64,000 nucleotides of DNA from Clostridiaceae bacterium BL-3 (GTDB taxonomy: Bacteria > Bacillota > Clostridia > Clostridiales > Clostridiaceae), in the NCBI GenBank assembly GCA_902809985.1, contig CADDXC010000001.1:682001-746000 (forward strand), given 5' to 3'. The notes below the pieces were generated by a model. That model saw only the letters and a program-made list of their open reading frames with translations. It made no database searches and had not been told where the DNA came from. Position 1 is the stretch's first letter. Every line of letters begins with the position of its first letter. Both the position numbers and the translations under genes were made by a program. This document shows positions 1-8,813 of this stretch, piece after piece.

Positions 1-1
1 G

Positions 2-235
2 TTGAAAAATATGAAAACGAGTAAAAAACTTTCACGTGTTATAATAGATGTAAATAGGATAGAGGAACAGGGAGATGTACTTTCGAGAAAAGCTATTGGG
101 GATATATTTAGATCAAGTATGAAAGTTATAGATGTTATGAAGTGGAGGGAAATATATCAATATCTTGAAAATACGCTGGATGCCTGTGAGGATTTAGCAA
201 ATGTTGTCGAAGGAGTAGTAATGAAAAATGCCTAG
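2..235 (+). CDS. DUF47 (PhoU-like) phosphate transport accessory protein, C-terminal part
   Basis: This is the last 77 codons of a gene that begins before the window. The visible part is helical and charged and ends in a stretch resembling the C-terminus of DUF47/PhoU-related proteins, which are usually about 200 residues. It overlaps the following PiT permease gene by 8 nt, the usual DUF47-pit pairing, so it probably helps or regulates that phosphate permease. Family assignment rests mainly on this neighbour and on the helical pattern. The true start is not visible; the TTG at position 2 is only where the window begins. Confidence 0.75.
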   Translation: MKNMKTSKKLSRVIIDVNRIEEQGDVLSRKAIGDIFRSSMKVIDVMKWREIYQYLENTLDACEDLANVVEGVVMKNA

Positions 236-1223
236 CGCTTTGACTTTAACTGTAATAATAGTTGTGATTGCAATAATATTTGATGTTATAAACGGTTTTC
301 ACGATAGTGCCAATGCTATAGCTTGTGTTGTGTCTACCAGGGTAATGACTATGAGAGAAGCGGTTATAATGTCAGCTTCTCTAAATTTTGTCGGCGCTTT
401 TATGAGTGTGAAGGTTGCCCAAACAATAGGCAATGGTATAGTGGATCCAAACGATGTTACGCAAAGTGTAATTATAGCTGCACTGATGGGAGCTATAATC
501 TGGAATCTGATAACCTGGTATTTCGGCATACCAAGTAGTTCTTCTCATGCCCTTATAGGCGGACTAGTAGGATCTGCCATTGTCTATAAGAGCTCATTTC
601 TAATAATCAATTGGCCGGGACTTTTTTGGAAAGTTATTGTCTGGCTAGTATTGTCACCAATAATAGGATTTATAGCAGGATTTGTATTTATGAATGTGAT
701 GAATATGATACTGAAAAATACAAGACCGCGTACGGTTACGAGGATTTTTTCAAAGGCTCAAATATTTTCAGCTATGTTAATAGCTTTAAATCATGGTGGA
801 AATGATGCTCAAAAGACTATGGGAATAATAACTATGACATTGGTGAGTGCTGGATTTCTTGATAAATTTTCAGTACCTCTATGGGTTAAGGTATGCTGTG
901 CATTATCCATGGCACTGGGTACTGCTTTAGGAGGAAAAAAGATAATAAAAACGATGGGATCCAAAATGGCCAGAATGACGCCGGTAAATGGATTTTCAGC
1001 AGAAATGGGAGCTTCGGCGGTAATATTTACGGCTACTATGTTTGATGCACCTGTCAGTACAACTCATATAATAACCACATCCATAATGGGAGTTAGTTCT
1101 GCTAAGAGATTTTCTGCAGTGAGGTGGGCTGTAGTCAAAGACATAGTCACAACGTGGATATTTACTATACCTAGTTGTGCTGCAATTTCAGGAATTCTTA
1201 TATTTTTATTGAGTTTATTTTAA
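228..1223 (+). CDS. pit: PiT-family inorganic phosphate permease
   Basis: A 331-residue polytopic membrane protein with about ten hydrophobic segments. The two duplicated PiT signatures are visible: a FHDSANA-type motif near residues 24-30 and a NHGGNDAQK motif near residue 190. The family moves phosphate (as metal phosphate or with a cation) across the cytoplasmic membrane. The start overlaps the upstream DUF47 gene by 8 nt, so the two are translationally coupled. Some relatives carry sulfate, but the DUF47 partner favours phosphate. Confidence 0.9.
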   Translation: MPSALTLTVIIVVIAIIFDVINGFHDSANAIACVVSTRVMTMREAVIMSASLNFVGAFMSVKVAQTIGNGIVDPNDVTQSVIIAALMGAIIWNLITWYFGIPSSSSHALIGGLVGSAIVYKSSFLIINWPGLFWKVIVWLVLSPIIGFIAGFVFMNVMNMILKNTRPRTVTRIFSKAQIFSAMLIALNHGGNDAQKTMGIITMTLVSAGFLDKFSVPLWVKVCCALSMALGTALGGKKIIKTMGSKMARMTPVNGFSAEMGASAVIFTATMFDAPVSTTHIITTSIMGVSSAKRFSAVRWAVVKDIVTTWIFTIPSCAAISGILIFLLSLF

Positions 1224-1266
1224 TGGGTTGTAGTAAATATTTAATTTAAATAGGAGTCTAATACAT

Positions 1267-2601
1267 ATGAAAAATAAAATTAAGACAGTGAAACCTGGAA
1301 GTATTGCAGAAGAGATGGGAATAGAAAAGGGTGACTGTCTTTTATCAATTAATGGTGTTGAAATCAAAGATATAATAGATTATAAATTTTTAATAAGTGA
1401 TGAATATGTAAAAATAGAAATAGAAAAAGAAAATAGAGAGATGTGGGAACTTGAAATAGAGAAGGAATACGATGAGGAACTGGGGGTGGAGTTTGAGGAG
1501 ACAATTTTGGATAGACCTAAAAACTGTCATAATAAATGTATTTTTTGCTTTATAGATCAGCTCCCTTCAGGAATGAGAGATACTCTTTATTTTAAGGATG
1601 ATGATTCAAGACTGGCTTTTTTTCAGGGAAATTTTGTCACTCTTACTAACATGACTGAAGGGGATATAGATAGAATAATTAAGTATAGAATCAGTCCTAT
1701 AAATGTATCTGTTCATACTACTAATCCTGAACTTAGAATGAAGATGCTCAACAACAGATTTGCAGGAAATATATATGAACGCCTGAAGAAACTGACTGAA
1801 AATGAAATAAAGATAAATTGTCAGATAGTACTATGCCCTGGTATAAACGATGGAATAGAGTTTCGAAAAACTGTAGAGGACTTATATAAATTGTATCCGG
1901 AAATTGAAAATGTGGCAGTAGTGCCAGTGGGAATTACGAAATACAGACATGGACTTTTTAAGCTTAAGCAGTATGATAGAATTTCTGCTGGAGAACAATT
2001 ACATATTGCAGAAGAACTTCAAAGTAAATATCTGATGGAAATAGGATCTCCCTTTGTAAGGCTTTCTGATGAGTTTTATCTTATTTCCCGCAGGAAAATT
2101 CCAAATTCAAAGTTTTATGAAAACTATAAGCAGTTGGAAGACGGTGTTGGCATCGTAAGACTTTTTAGAGATAATATAGACAGAGAGATCACATGTTTAA
2201 GAAAGGACATAAAAGGATCTTTTACTTTTTTAACAGGAGATTTAGCATATGATGATGTAAAGGCTGCTGCTGATAAGATATCAAAAGAGAATCAGGATAT
2301 AGTGATTTATGTAAAAAAGATAATAAATAATTTCTTTGGCAATACTATAACTGTGGCGGGGCTTGTTACAGCAAGTGATATAGTAGAACAAATTCAGAAT
2401 GACAATCTGGGAAAGTATGTAATTATACCGGAATGTATGTTTAGAAAAGGATATGAACTTTCAAAGTCAAAAGGCATGGTATTTTTAGATGATGTAACTT
2501 TAACGGATTTAGAGAAAATTTTAAAGAGAAAAATATTTGTATGTGATTATACGGGAAAGGATCTAATACGGATTATAAATGAAAACAGTGAGGTGAAATG
2601 A
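1267..2601 (+). CDS. DUF512 family PDZ / radical-SAM-like Fe-S protein
   Basis: A 444-residue protein. Residues 1-60 look like a PDZ domain, opening with a KPGSIAEEMGI-type segment. Then comes a cluster with Cys87, Cys91 and Cys94 (CHNKCIFCF), the CxxxCxxC pattern of radical-SAM [4Fe-4S] sites, and the DUF512 C-terminal domain. The family is annotated as a putative Fe-S oxidoreductase and its substrate is not established. It lies 3 nt upstream of der, so the two are probably co-transcribed. A GGAG-like ribosome binding site near 1251 supports the ATG at 1267. Confidence 0.85.
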   Translation: MKNKIKTVKPGSIAEEMGIEKGDCLLSINGVEIKDIIDYKFLISDEYVKIEIEKENREMWELEIEKEYDEELGVEFEETILDRPKNCHNKCIFCFIDQLPSGMRDTLYFKDDDSRLAFFQGNFVTLTNMTEGDIDRIIKYRISPINVSVHTTNPELRMKMLNNRFAGNIYERLKKLTENEIKINCQIVLCPGINDGIEFRKTVEDLYKLYPEIENVAVVPVGITKYRHGLFKLKQYDRISAGEQLHIAEELQSKYLMEIGSPFVRLSDEFYLISRRKIPNSKFYENYKQLEDGVGIVRLFRDNIDREITCLRKDIKGSFTFLTGDLAYDDVKAAADKISKENQDIVIYVKKIINNFFGNTITVAGLVTASDIVEQIQNDNLGKYVIIPECMFRKGYELSKSKGMVFLDDVTLTDLEKILKRKIFVCDYTGKDLIRIINENSEVK

Positions 2602-2604
2602 TCA

Positions 2605-3921
2605 ATGGGAAAGCCAATAGTAGCCATAGTGGGAAGGCCAAATGTAGGGAAGTCCACTTTGTTTAATAAATTAGCAGGCAAGAGAATATCCATAGTAGAA
2701 GATACTCCTGGAGTTACTAGAGATAGAGTATATGCAGAGGCAGAGTGGTTAAAATATAACTTTACTATAATTGATACAGGAGGAATTGAACCAGAAAATA
2801 ATGATATAATATACCTTCAGATGAGAAGGCAGGCTCAGATGGCAGTTGAAATTGCTGACGTGATAATATTTATAGTTGACGGAAAAGAAGGGCTTGTTGA
2901 TTCTGATAGAGAAGTGGCCCAGATGCTTAGAAAGAGTAAAAAATCAGTGGTGCTTGTAGTAAATAAAATAGACAGTGCAAAACAAGAGGTTTCTACTTAT
3001 GAGTTTTATAATCTAGGTATAGGTGATCCTATAGCTATCTCAGCTTCTCAGGGATTGGGTCTGGGTGATATGTTGGATAAGGTAGTGGAGAATTTTCAAG
3101 ATAACAGCGGTGAAGATGAAAATGGAGATTATATAAAGATAGCTTTTATAGGTAGGCCAAATGTTGGAAAGTCATCTCTTATAAATAAATTACTGGGTGA
3201 GGAAAGAGTTATTGTAAGTGAAATTCCCGGTACTACAAGAGATGCTGTAGACAGCTATCTAGACACAGAAGAAGGCAAATTTTTATTGATAGATACGGCA
3301 GGTATTAGGAGGAAGAGCAAGGTTAAAAAGGAAGTGGAAAAATATAGTGTTATAAGAACTTATACAGCAGTGGAAAGAGCAGATGTATGTGTACTTATGC
3401 TTGATGCCACCCAGGGTATAAGCGAGCAGGATGAAAAGATAATAGGCTATGCCCATGAATTGAATAAATCCATCATGGTTGTGATCAATAAATGGGATCT
3501 GATAGAGAAGGATGCAAAGACAACAAATATTTATAAGAATAATATAAATAGAGGTCTTTCTTTTATGACTTATGCACCCTATCTTTTCATATCTGCAAAA
3601 ACAGGACAGAGAATACACAAAGTATTGGAAACAGTAAAACTGTGTTATGAAAACTACTGTAAAAAAATAAAGACAGGGGTGTTAAATGACGTTATAAGCA
3701 GGGCAGTTATGATGAAGGAACCACCGGTTATTGGAACTAAGAGATTGAAAATATACTATGTCACCCAAACGGGAAATAAACCCCCTACTTTCGTGTTTTT
3801 TGTAAATGATCCTACTTGTATTCATTTTTCTTATGAGAGATATATAGAAAATCAATTGAGAGACAGCTTTGATTTTACAGGCACTGGAATAAAACTTGAA
3901 TTTAGAGAAAGGAAGGGTTAG
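2605..3921 (+). CDS. der: Ribosome assembly GTPase Der (EngA)
   Basis: A 438-residue protein with two tandem GTPase domains. Each carries a GRPNVGKS P-loop, near residues 10-17 and about 184-191, with DTPG/DTAG and NKID/NKWD motifs, followed by the C-terminal KH-like domain. Der acts in 50S subunit maturation. The start ATG follows a GAGGTG ribosome binding site that lies inside the end of the upstream gene. gpsA begins 2 nt after the stop. Confidence 0.97.
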   Translation: MGKPIVAIVGRPNVGKSTLFNKLAGKRISIVEDTPGVTRDRVYAEAEWLKYNFTIIDTGGIEPENNDIIYLQMRRQAQMAVEIADVIIFIVDGKEGLVDSDREVAQMLRKSKKSVVLVVNKIDSAKQEVSTYEFYNLGIGDPIAISASQGLGLGDMLDKVVENFQDNSGEDENGDYIKIAFIGRPNVGKSSLINKLLGEERVIVSEIPGTTRDAVDSYLDTEEGKFLLIDTAGIRRKSKVKKEVEKYSVIRTYTAVERADVCVLMLDATQGISEQDEKIIGYAHELNKSIMVVINKWDLIEKDAKTTNIYKNNINRGLSFMTYAPYLFISAKTGQRIHKVLETVKLCYENYCKKIKTGVLNDVISRAVMMKEPPVIGTKRLKIYYVTQTGNKPPTFVFFVNDPTCIHFSYERYIENQLRDSFDFTGTGIKLEFRERKG

Positions 3922-3923
3922 CT

Positions 3924-4922
3924 GTGGGTTTATCTGTATCTTTTTTAGGAGGGGGAAGTTTCGGAACAGCCCTTTCTATAATGCTTGCTAAAAAGGGAAT
4001 TGAAGTGAATTTGTGGGATAGAAAAAATTCCATAGTTCAGGACATAAATGAAAGAAGGGAAAATATTAAATACCTTCACAAAGTATTGATTCCCAATAAC
4101 GTAAAAGCATCTATAAATGCGGAACAGGTAATTAAAGAAAGCGGTATTTTGGTTTTAGCAGTTCCGTCTCAGGCCGTAAGGGAAGTGTGTAAAAATTTTA
4201 AGCAGTTTATAAGCAAAGATCAGATAATTGTAAATATAGCCAAGGGAATAGAAGAAAAAACGGGCAAAAGACTTTCTGAAGTTATTGAAGAGGAACTACC
4301 TGAAAATAAAGTGGTAGTGCTTTCAGGACCAAGTCATGCAGAAGAGGTAGCTCTTGATATACCTACAACGGTAGTGGTATCTTCAAAAGATGTCAACTGC
4401 AGTAAAAAAATCCAAAACCTTTTTACAACAAGCAAATTTAGAGTGTATACCAATAAAGATATAGTGGGAGTTGAAATTGGAGGTGCTGTTAAAAATATAA
4501 TTGCACTGGCAGCAGGAATCTCAGATGGAATAGGTTATGGTGATAACTCAAAGGCAGCTCTTATGACCAGAGGGATTGCAGAAGTGGTGAGAATTGGAGA
4601 AAGGCTTGGAGGTAAAAGAGAAACATTTTCAGGACTTTCGGGCATAGGAGATCTTATAGTTACCTGTACCAGCATGCACAGTAGAAACAGAAGAGCTGGA
4701 ATACTTATAGGTCAGGGCAAATCAGTAGAAGAGGCAATTAAGGAAGTTAATATGGTAGTCGAAGGTATATCAGCTTGTAGAGCTTTTTATAAGCTTAAAA
4801 ATAAGCTAAATGTAGAAATGCCTATAACGGAGGCTCTTTATGAGATACTTTTCAAAGGAAAAGATCCAAGATATACTGTATATGAATTGATGACAAGAGC
4901 CAAAAAAAGCGAAACATATTGA
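3924..4922 (+). CDS. gpsA: Glycerol-3-phosphate dehydrogenase [NAD(P)+]
   Basis: A 332-residue soluble enzyme that reduces dihydroxyacetone phosphate to sn-glycerol 3-phosphate for phospholipid synthesis. The N-terminal Rossmann motif GGGSFGTAL is at residues 9-17 and the GAVKNIIA segment with the catalytic lysine is near residue 190. The start is a GTG with an AAGGAAGGG ribosome binding site, 2 nt after the der stop. The order der-gpsA-spoIVA recalls Bacillus. No plsY is present between der and gpsA. Confidence 0.96.
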   Translation: MGLSVSFLGGGSFGTALSIMLAKKGIEVNLWDRKNSIVQDINERRENIKYLHKVLIPNNVKASINAEQVIKESGILVLAVPSQAVREVCKNFKQFISKDQIIVNIAKGIEEKTGKRLSEVIEEELPENKVVVLSGPSHAEEVALDIPTTVVVSSKDVNCSKKIQNLFTTSKFRVYTNKDIVGVEIGGAVKNIIALAAGISDGIGYGDNSKAALMTRGIAEVVRIGERLGGKRETFSGLSGIGDLIVTCTSMHSRNRRAGILIGQGKSVEEAIKEVNMVVEGISACRAFYKLKNKLNVEMPITEALYEILFKGKDPRYTVYELMTRAKKSETY

Positions 4923-4959
4923 AAATTAATTTGAGCTGTAAGTGAAATAATATGTAATA

Positions 4960-4989
4960 AAATATGCTCCACCAAAATATATATATACT
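4960..4989 (+). promoter_or_regulatory. Candidate SigE-type promoter for spoIVA
   Basis: AAATATG at 4960-4966 and TATATACT at 4982-4989 are separated by 15 nt. This partly matches the sporulation sigma-E pattern (-35 KMATATT, -10 CATACAMT). In Bacillus spoIVA is transcribed by sigma-E. The AT-rich surroundings make chance matches likely. Confidence 0.35.
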
Positions 4990-5018
4990 GTTAATATTAG
5001 ATTATTGGAGGGTATATT

Positions 5019-6497
5019 TTGGAAAACTTTAATATATACAAGGATATCGCAGAGAGAACTCAGGGAGATATATATGTGGGAGTTGTGGGCCCTGTTAGAA
5101 CTGGAAAATCCACTTTCATAAAAAAATTCATGGAAATAATGGTACTTCCCAACATAGATAATTCTTATAAAAAACAGAGGGCTAAAGATGAATTGCCCCA
5201 AAGTTCTTCAGGAAAATCAATTCATACTACTGAGCCTAAATTTGTTCCCAATGAAGCTATAGAGATAAGTTTAAATGAAAGTACTAAGTTTAAAGTGAGA
5301 ATGGTGGATTGCGTTGGGTATATAGTTAAGAGCGCATTGGGATACATGGAGGGAGAAGAAGCTAAAATGGTTACCACTCCATGGTATGACTATGAAATAC
5401 CTTTTGAAGAAGCTGCTGAAATTGGAACTAAAAAGGTAATAAATGAACATTCAACTATAGGGCTTTTAGTGACTACGGATGGTTCTATAACAGATATAAG
5501 CAGGGATGATTATGTTGACGCTGAAGAAAGAGTGGTAAATGAACTCAAGTCAATAAATAAGCCTTTTATGGTAATCTTAAATTCACAACATCCTTATGAG
5601 CCTGATACCATGGCTTTAAAGAAAGAATTGGAGAACAAATATGATGTACCTGTTCAATGTATGGATGTACTTAATATGAAAGAAGATGACATAACAAATG
5701 TATTTCAAAGAATACTTAAAGAATTCCCAATTAAGGAAATAAATATTGATATGCCTGAATGGATAGAAAAAATGGAGCCCTCTCATTGGCTGAAATTAGA
5801 TTTCATAAATTTGGTAAAGGATATGTGCGGCAGCGTGTATAAAATAAGGGATATAGTAAAATCTGTAGATGGATTTTCAGATGTAGAATTTGTGGGAGAA
5901 TCTGAGGTAAAAGAAATTAATATGGGAGAGGGCACTGCCAGCATTGATTTAAAACCTAAAAAAGATCTTTACTATAAGGTATTAGGAGAGGTATGCGGAA
6001 AGGAAATTCAAGGAGAAAATGATCTGCTGAATATAGTAAGAGAAATGCACAGTGCAAAAGTGGAATATGACAAGATTTCAACGGCTTTGAAAGATGTTAG
6101 AGAAACCGGTTATGGTCTAGTAGCACCTCAGCTTTCAGAAATGAAGCTGGAGGAACCGCAGATAGTAAAACAGGGAAATAAATTTGGAGTAAAATTAAAA
6201 GCAAGTGCTCCATCCCTGCACTTCATACGCGCAGATATTGAAACGGAGATTTCACCTATAATGGGTACAGAAAGGGAAAGTGAGGAAATGGTCAAATCCC
6301 TGCTGGAGCAATTTGAAAGCGATCCTTCTAAAATATGGCAGAGCAATATGTTTGGCAAGTCACTGGAAATATTGGTGAAAGAGGGACTTCAAAACAAACT
6401 CTATAAGATGCCAGAGGATATTCAGATTAAAATACAAAAAACACTTCAGAAAATTATAAATGAAGGCAATGGCGGCTTGATATGCATTATACTTTAA
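5019..6497 (+). CDS. spoIVA: Stage IV sporulation protein A, coat morphogenetic ATPase
   Basis: A protein of 492 residues, the same length as the Bacillus protein and clearly similar at the N-terminus (KDIAERT, GDIYVGVVGPVRTGKS). The Walker A is at residues 24-31. SpoIVA polymerises on the forespore surface and forms the basement layer of the spore coat, anchored by SpoVM; spoVM is also in this window at 21986. The start is a TTG placed 6 nt after GGAGGG (5007-5012), matching the family start. It has its own upstream region and a terminator-like hairpin downstream. Confidence 0.97.
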   Translation: MENFNIYKDIAERTQGDIYVGVVGPVRTGKSTFIKKFMEIMVLPNIDNSYKKQRAKDELPQSSSGKSIHTTEPKFVPNEAIEISLNESTKFKVRMVDCVGYIVKSALGYMEGEEAKMVTTPWYDYEIPFEEAAEIGTKKVINEHSTIGLLVTTDGSITDISRDDYVDAEERVVNELKSINKPFMVILNSQHPYEPDTMALKKELENKYDVPVQCMDVLNMKEDDITNVFQRILKEFPIKEINIDMPEWIEKMEPSHWLKLDFINLVKDMCGSVYKIRDIVKSVDGFSDVEFVGESEVKEINMGEGTASIDLKPKKDLYYKVLGEVCGKEIQGENDLLNIVREMHSAKVEYDKISTALKDVRETGYGLVAPQLSEMKLEEPQIVKQGNKFGVKLKASAPSLHFIRADIETEISPIMGTERESEEMVKSLLEQFESDPSKIWQSNMFGKSLEILVKEGLQNKLYKMPEDIQIKIQKTLQKIINEGNGGLICIIL

Positions 6498-6571
6498 GTT
6501 TTAAAAATACATTTTATTGTGATTTTGTCTAATATATATTACTATTTTAGAATTATATTTTCAGATCTACG

Positions 6572-6618
6572 GCTTCAGGCAGTTGTATTTAATTGTCTGA
6601 AGCTTTAAGTTTATTTTA
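6572..6618 (+). terminator. Terminator-like hairpin after spoIVA
   Basis: GCTTCAGGCAGTT pairs with AATTGTCTGAAGC (13 pairs including G-T wobbles), with a 6-nt loop and then a T-rich tract interrupted by A. Confidence 0.7.
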
Positions 6619-6744
6619 TCAAATAAATGTATAAAATTACTATAAATATGTCTATTAGAGATGTTTTGTGATATAATCGTTTTAAACTACAATTTAGAGA
6701 AAGTTTTAATATGGATTTATCAGCTCTGAAATATAAAATTTATC

Positions 6745-6774
6745 TTGAAATTATTATATGTATTTATGTATAAT
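6745..6774 (+). promoter_or_regulatory. Sigma-A promoter upstream of yicC
   Basis: TTGAAA (6745-6750) and TATAAT (6769-6774) are 18 nt apart, about 40 nt before the yicC start. Confidence 0.65.
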
Positions 6775-6816
6775 TAGTTGTAGACTTATGTGGTTTTGTG
6801 GAAGGATGAAATTATA

Positions 6817-7695
6817 ATGATTAAAAGCATGACAGGATATGGGAGGGGCACAGTAGAAAGTGATGGACAGAGTTTTACAGTAGAAATAAAAAGTGTAAAT
6901 CACAGATACTGTGATTTAAATATTAAAATGCCAAAAAGCTTTATGCCGTTAGAAGACAGAATAAGAAAAGTAGTTCAACAAAAAATAAATAGAGGTAAAG
7001 TAGATATATTTATAACTCAGGCGGATTTTGGCAATTGCTCTACAAGGGCTGTACTAGATGAAGAATTAGCGGACAGCTATGTAGAGTGTTTAAATAGGAT
7101 AAGAGAAAAATATGATATAAAAGAGGGTGCATCTCTTGATTTAATTGCTAGATTCCCGGATGTGATAACATTGAAAAAGGAAGAGGATGATCTTGAAAGC
7201 GCTTGGGAATATTTATTACAGGCTCTAAATGATGCTATTTCCATGCTCATGGACATGAGAGAGAAAGAAGGAGAAAAGTTAAAGGAAAATATGATTGAGA
7301 AATGCAGCCATATTCAAGCTTTAATGGATGATATAGAAAAGCAATCTTTTAAGATACCTGAAGAGTATAGAGAAAAACTTTCAGATAGATTAAAAGATCT
7401 ATTGGGAAAATATCCGGTAGATGAAAATAGGCTGGCAATGGAAATTGCACTATTTGCAGATAAGTCCTGTATTGATGAGGAAATTGTAAGGTTAAATAGT
7501 CATATAATTCAGTTTAAAGATACTTTAAATGTTGATGAACCTGTAGGAAGAAAGCTTGATTTTATATTACAGGAGATGAATAGAGAGGCAAATACCATTG
7601 CATCTAAATCGACAAATTTAGAAGTAACGCGGCTGATATTAAATGTAAAGAATGAGATAGAAAAAATAAGAGAACAGATACAAAATGTAGAGTAA
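6817..7695 (+). CDS. YicC family endoribonuclease
   Basis: A 292-residue protein starting SMTGYGRG after the initiator, the family's hallmark N-terminus. The C-terminal half is the DUF1732 region, with an [14 protein letters not shown] motif. E. coli YicC acts as an RNase involved in RNA decay. An in-frame GTG lies 27 nt upstream, but the ATG at 6817 has the GGAAGGA ribosome binding site and fits the family start. It heads the run yicC-remA-gmk-rpoZ. Confidence 0.92.
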   Translation: MIKSMTGYGRGTVESDGQSFTVEIKSVNHRYCDLNIKMPKSFMPLEDRIRKVVQQKINRGKVDIFITQADFGNCSTRAVLDEELADSYVECLNRIREKYDIKEGASLDLIARFPDVITLKKEEDDLESAWEYLLQALNDAISMLMDMREKEGEKLKENMIEKCSHIQALMDDIEKQSFKIPEEYREKLSDRLKDLLGKYPVDENRLAMEIALFADKSCIDEEIVRLNSHIIQFKDTLNVDEPVGRKLDFILQEMNREANTIASKSTNLEVTRLILNVKNEIEKIREQIQNVE

Positions 7696-7709
7696 ACAGG
7701 AGGAAATGT

Positions 7710-7985
7710 ATGGGTATTAAGTTAATAAATATAGGCTTTGGAAATATTGTTTCAGCAAATAGATTGGTGGCTATAGTGAGTCCAGAGTCTGCACCGATAA
7801 AGAGAATAATTCAGGAGGCAAGAGATAGGGGAATGCTCATCGATGCCACTTATGGAAGAAGAACAAGAGCTGTTATAATAACTGACAGTGATCATGTAAT
7901 ACTTTCAGCGGTTCAACCTGAGACTGTAGCACATAGATTGTCGTCTAAAGATGGAGAAGATGAAATCAGTGAGGTTGAGGAATAA
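7710..7985 (+). CDS. remA: RemA-like regulator (DUF370)
   Basis: A 91-residue protein starting [12 protein letters not shown], with the conserved SPESAPIKR and [11 protein letters not shown] segments of the DUF370 family. Bacillus RemA is a ring-forming DNA-binding activator of matrix and osmoprotection genes. The targets here are unknown. It sits between yicC and gmk, as in many Firmicutes, follows an AGGAGG site, and its TAA overlaps the gmk ATG by one base. Confidence 0.93.
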   Translation: MGIKLINIGFGNIVSANRLVAIVSPESAPIKRIIQEARDRGMLIDATYGRRTRAVIITDSDHVILSAVQPETVAHRLSSKDGEDEISEVEE

Positions 7986-8653
7986 TGCGAAAAAAAGGTC
8001 TTCTAATTGTAATATCGGGGCCTTCTGGAACAGGAAAAAGTACAGTATGCAAAGCCCTGATAAAAAAGGATAAATTTTGGATTTCTGTTTCAGCTACCAC
8101 AAGATCTCCACGAAAAGGTGAAGTAGATGGAGTGAATTATTATTTTTTGACTGAAGAAGATTTTAAAAATAAAATAAAAAACAATAATTTTTTGGAATAT
8201 GCAAAAGTATATGGGAATTATTATGGAACTCCTAGGTCCCAGGTTTTAAAAGCTATAAAAGAGGGAAATGACGTAGTACTCGAGATTGATATTCAGGGGG
8301 CTTTGATGGTAAAAGAGACCTATCCTGAAGGCGTATTTATATTTATACTTCCTCCTTCAATGGAAGAACTTAAGAAGAGAATTATAAGTAGAGGCAGTGA
8401 AACACCAGAATCCTTCATGACTAGATTCAGTTCGGCCTATAAGGAAATAAATTATGTATCAAAATATAACTATGTGGTTATAAATGATACTGTAGATAAT
8501 GCCGTAAGAAATATAGAGAGTATAATTGCGGCGGAAAAATGCAGAGTGGATAGAGTTAAAGATGAAATATTAGATCCTAAGGAGGGAATTACATATGAAC
8601 AACTCGATGATAAATCCATCTATTGTAGATCTATTAAAAAGAGTGGACAATAG
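7985..8653 (+). CDS. gmk: Guanylate kinase
   Basis: A 222-residue enzyme that phosphorylates GMP to GDP. The P-loop SGPSGTGKST is at residues 11-20, followed by the GMP-binding region with TTRSPRKGE and YYGTP. It starts by TAATG overlap with remA. The protein is somewhat longer than the usual ~205 residues, and its extra C-terminus is read in another frame over the first 59 nt of rpoZ. Confidence 0.97.
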   Translation: MRKKGLLIVISGPSGTGKSTVCKALIKKDKFWISVSATTRSPRKGEVDGVNYYFLTEEDFKNKIKNNNFLEYAKVYGNYYGTPRSQVLKAIKEGNDVVLEIDIQGALMVKETYPEGVFIFILPPSMEELKKRIISRGSETPESFMTRFSSAYKEINYVSKYNYVVINDTVDNAVRNIESIIAAEKCRVDRVKDEILDPKEGITYEQLDDKSIYCRSIKKSGQ

Positions 8654-8813
8654 ATATACATTAGTTGCTGTGACATCTAAGAGAGCAAGGCAATTGATTG
8701 ATGGATCTGAACCTTTGGTGAATATAGATTCAACTAAACCAGTTACTATAGCTATTAATGAAATATATCAAAATTTGATTACTTACGAAACTGTAAAAGA
8801 AGGTATTAAGTAA
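8595..8813 (+). CDS. rpoZ: RNA polymerase omega subunit
   Basis: A 72-residue protein with the omega core (NRYTLVAVTSKRARQL). It binds beta-prime and helps RNA polymerase assembly. The start ATG follows GGAGGG with 8 nt spacing, inside the 3' end of gmk (59-nt overlap), and the stop overlaps the coaBC ATG by one base. The gmk-rpoZ-coaBC-priA order is standard in Firmicutes. Confidence 0.95.
   Translation: MNNSMINPSIVDLLKRVDNRYTLVAVTSKRARQLIDGSEPLVNIDSTKPVTIAINEIYQNLITYETVKEGIK

Larger units (their letters stand above)
6498..6816 (+). other. 319-nt intergenic region between spoIVA and yicC
   Basis: No gene is seen here. The stretch holds a terminator-like hairpin (6572-6618), an extended -10 (TGATATAAT, 6669-6677) without a clear -35, and a better sigma-A promoter at 6745-6774. 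It separates the sporulation gene from the housekeeping run that starts with yicC. Confidence 0.7.

Noticed and set aside
2-235. A complete small gene at the window start
   Set aside because: The frame is open at the window edge and the protein looks like the C-terminal end of a longer DUF47 protein.
3283-3618. A 111-codon antisense ORF in der
   Set aside because: It lies wholly within the conserved second GTPase domain of der and shows no independent signal.
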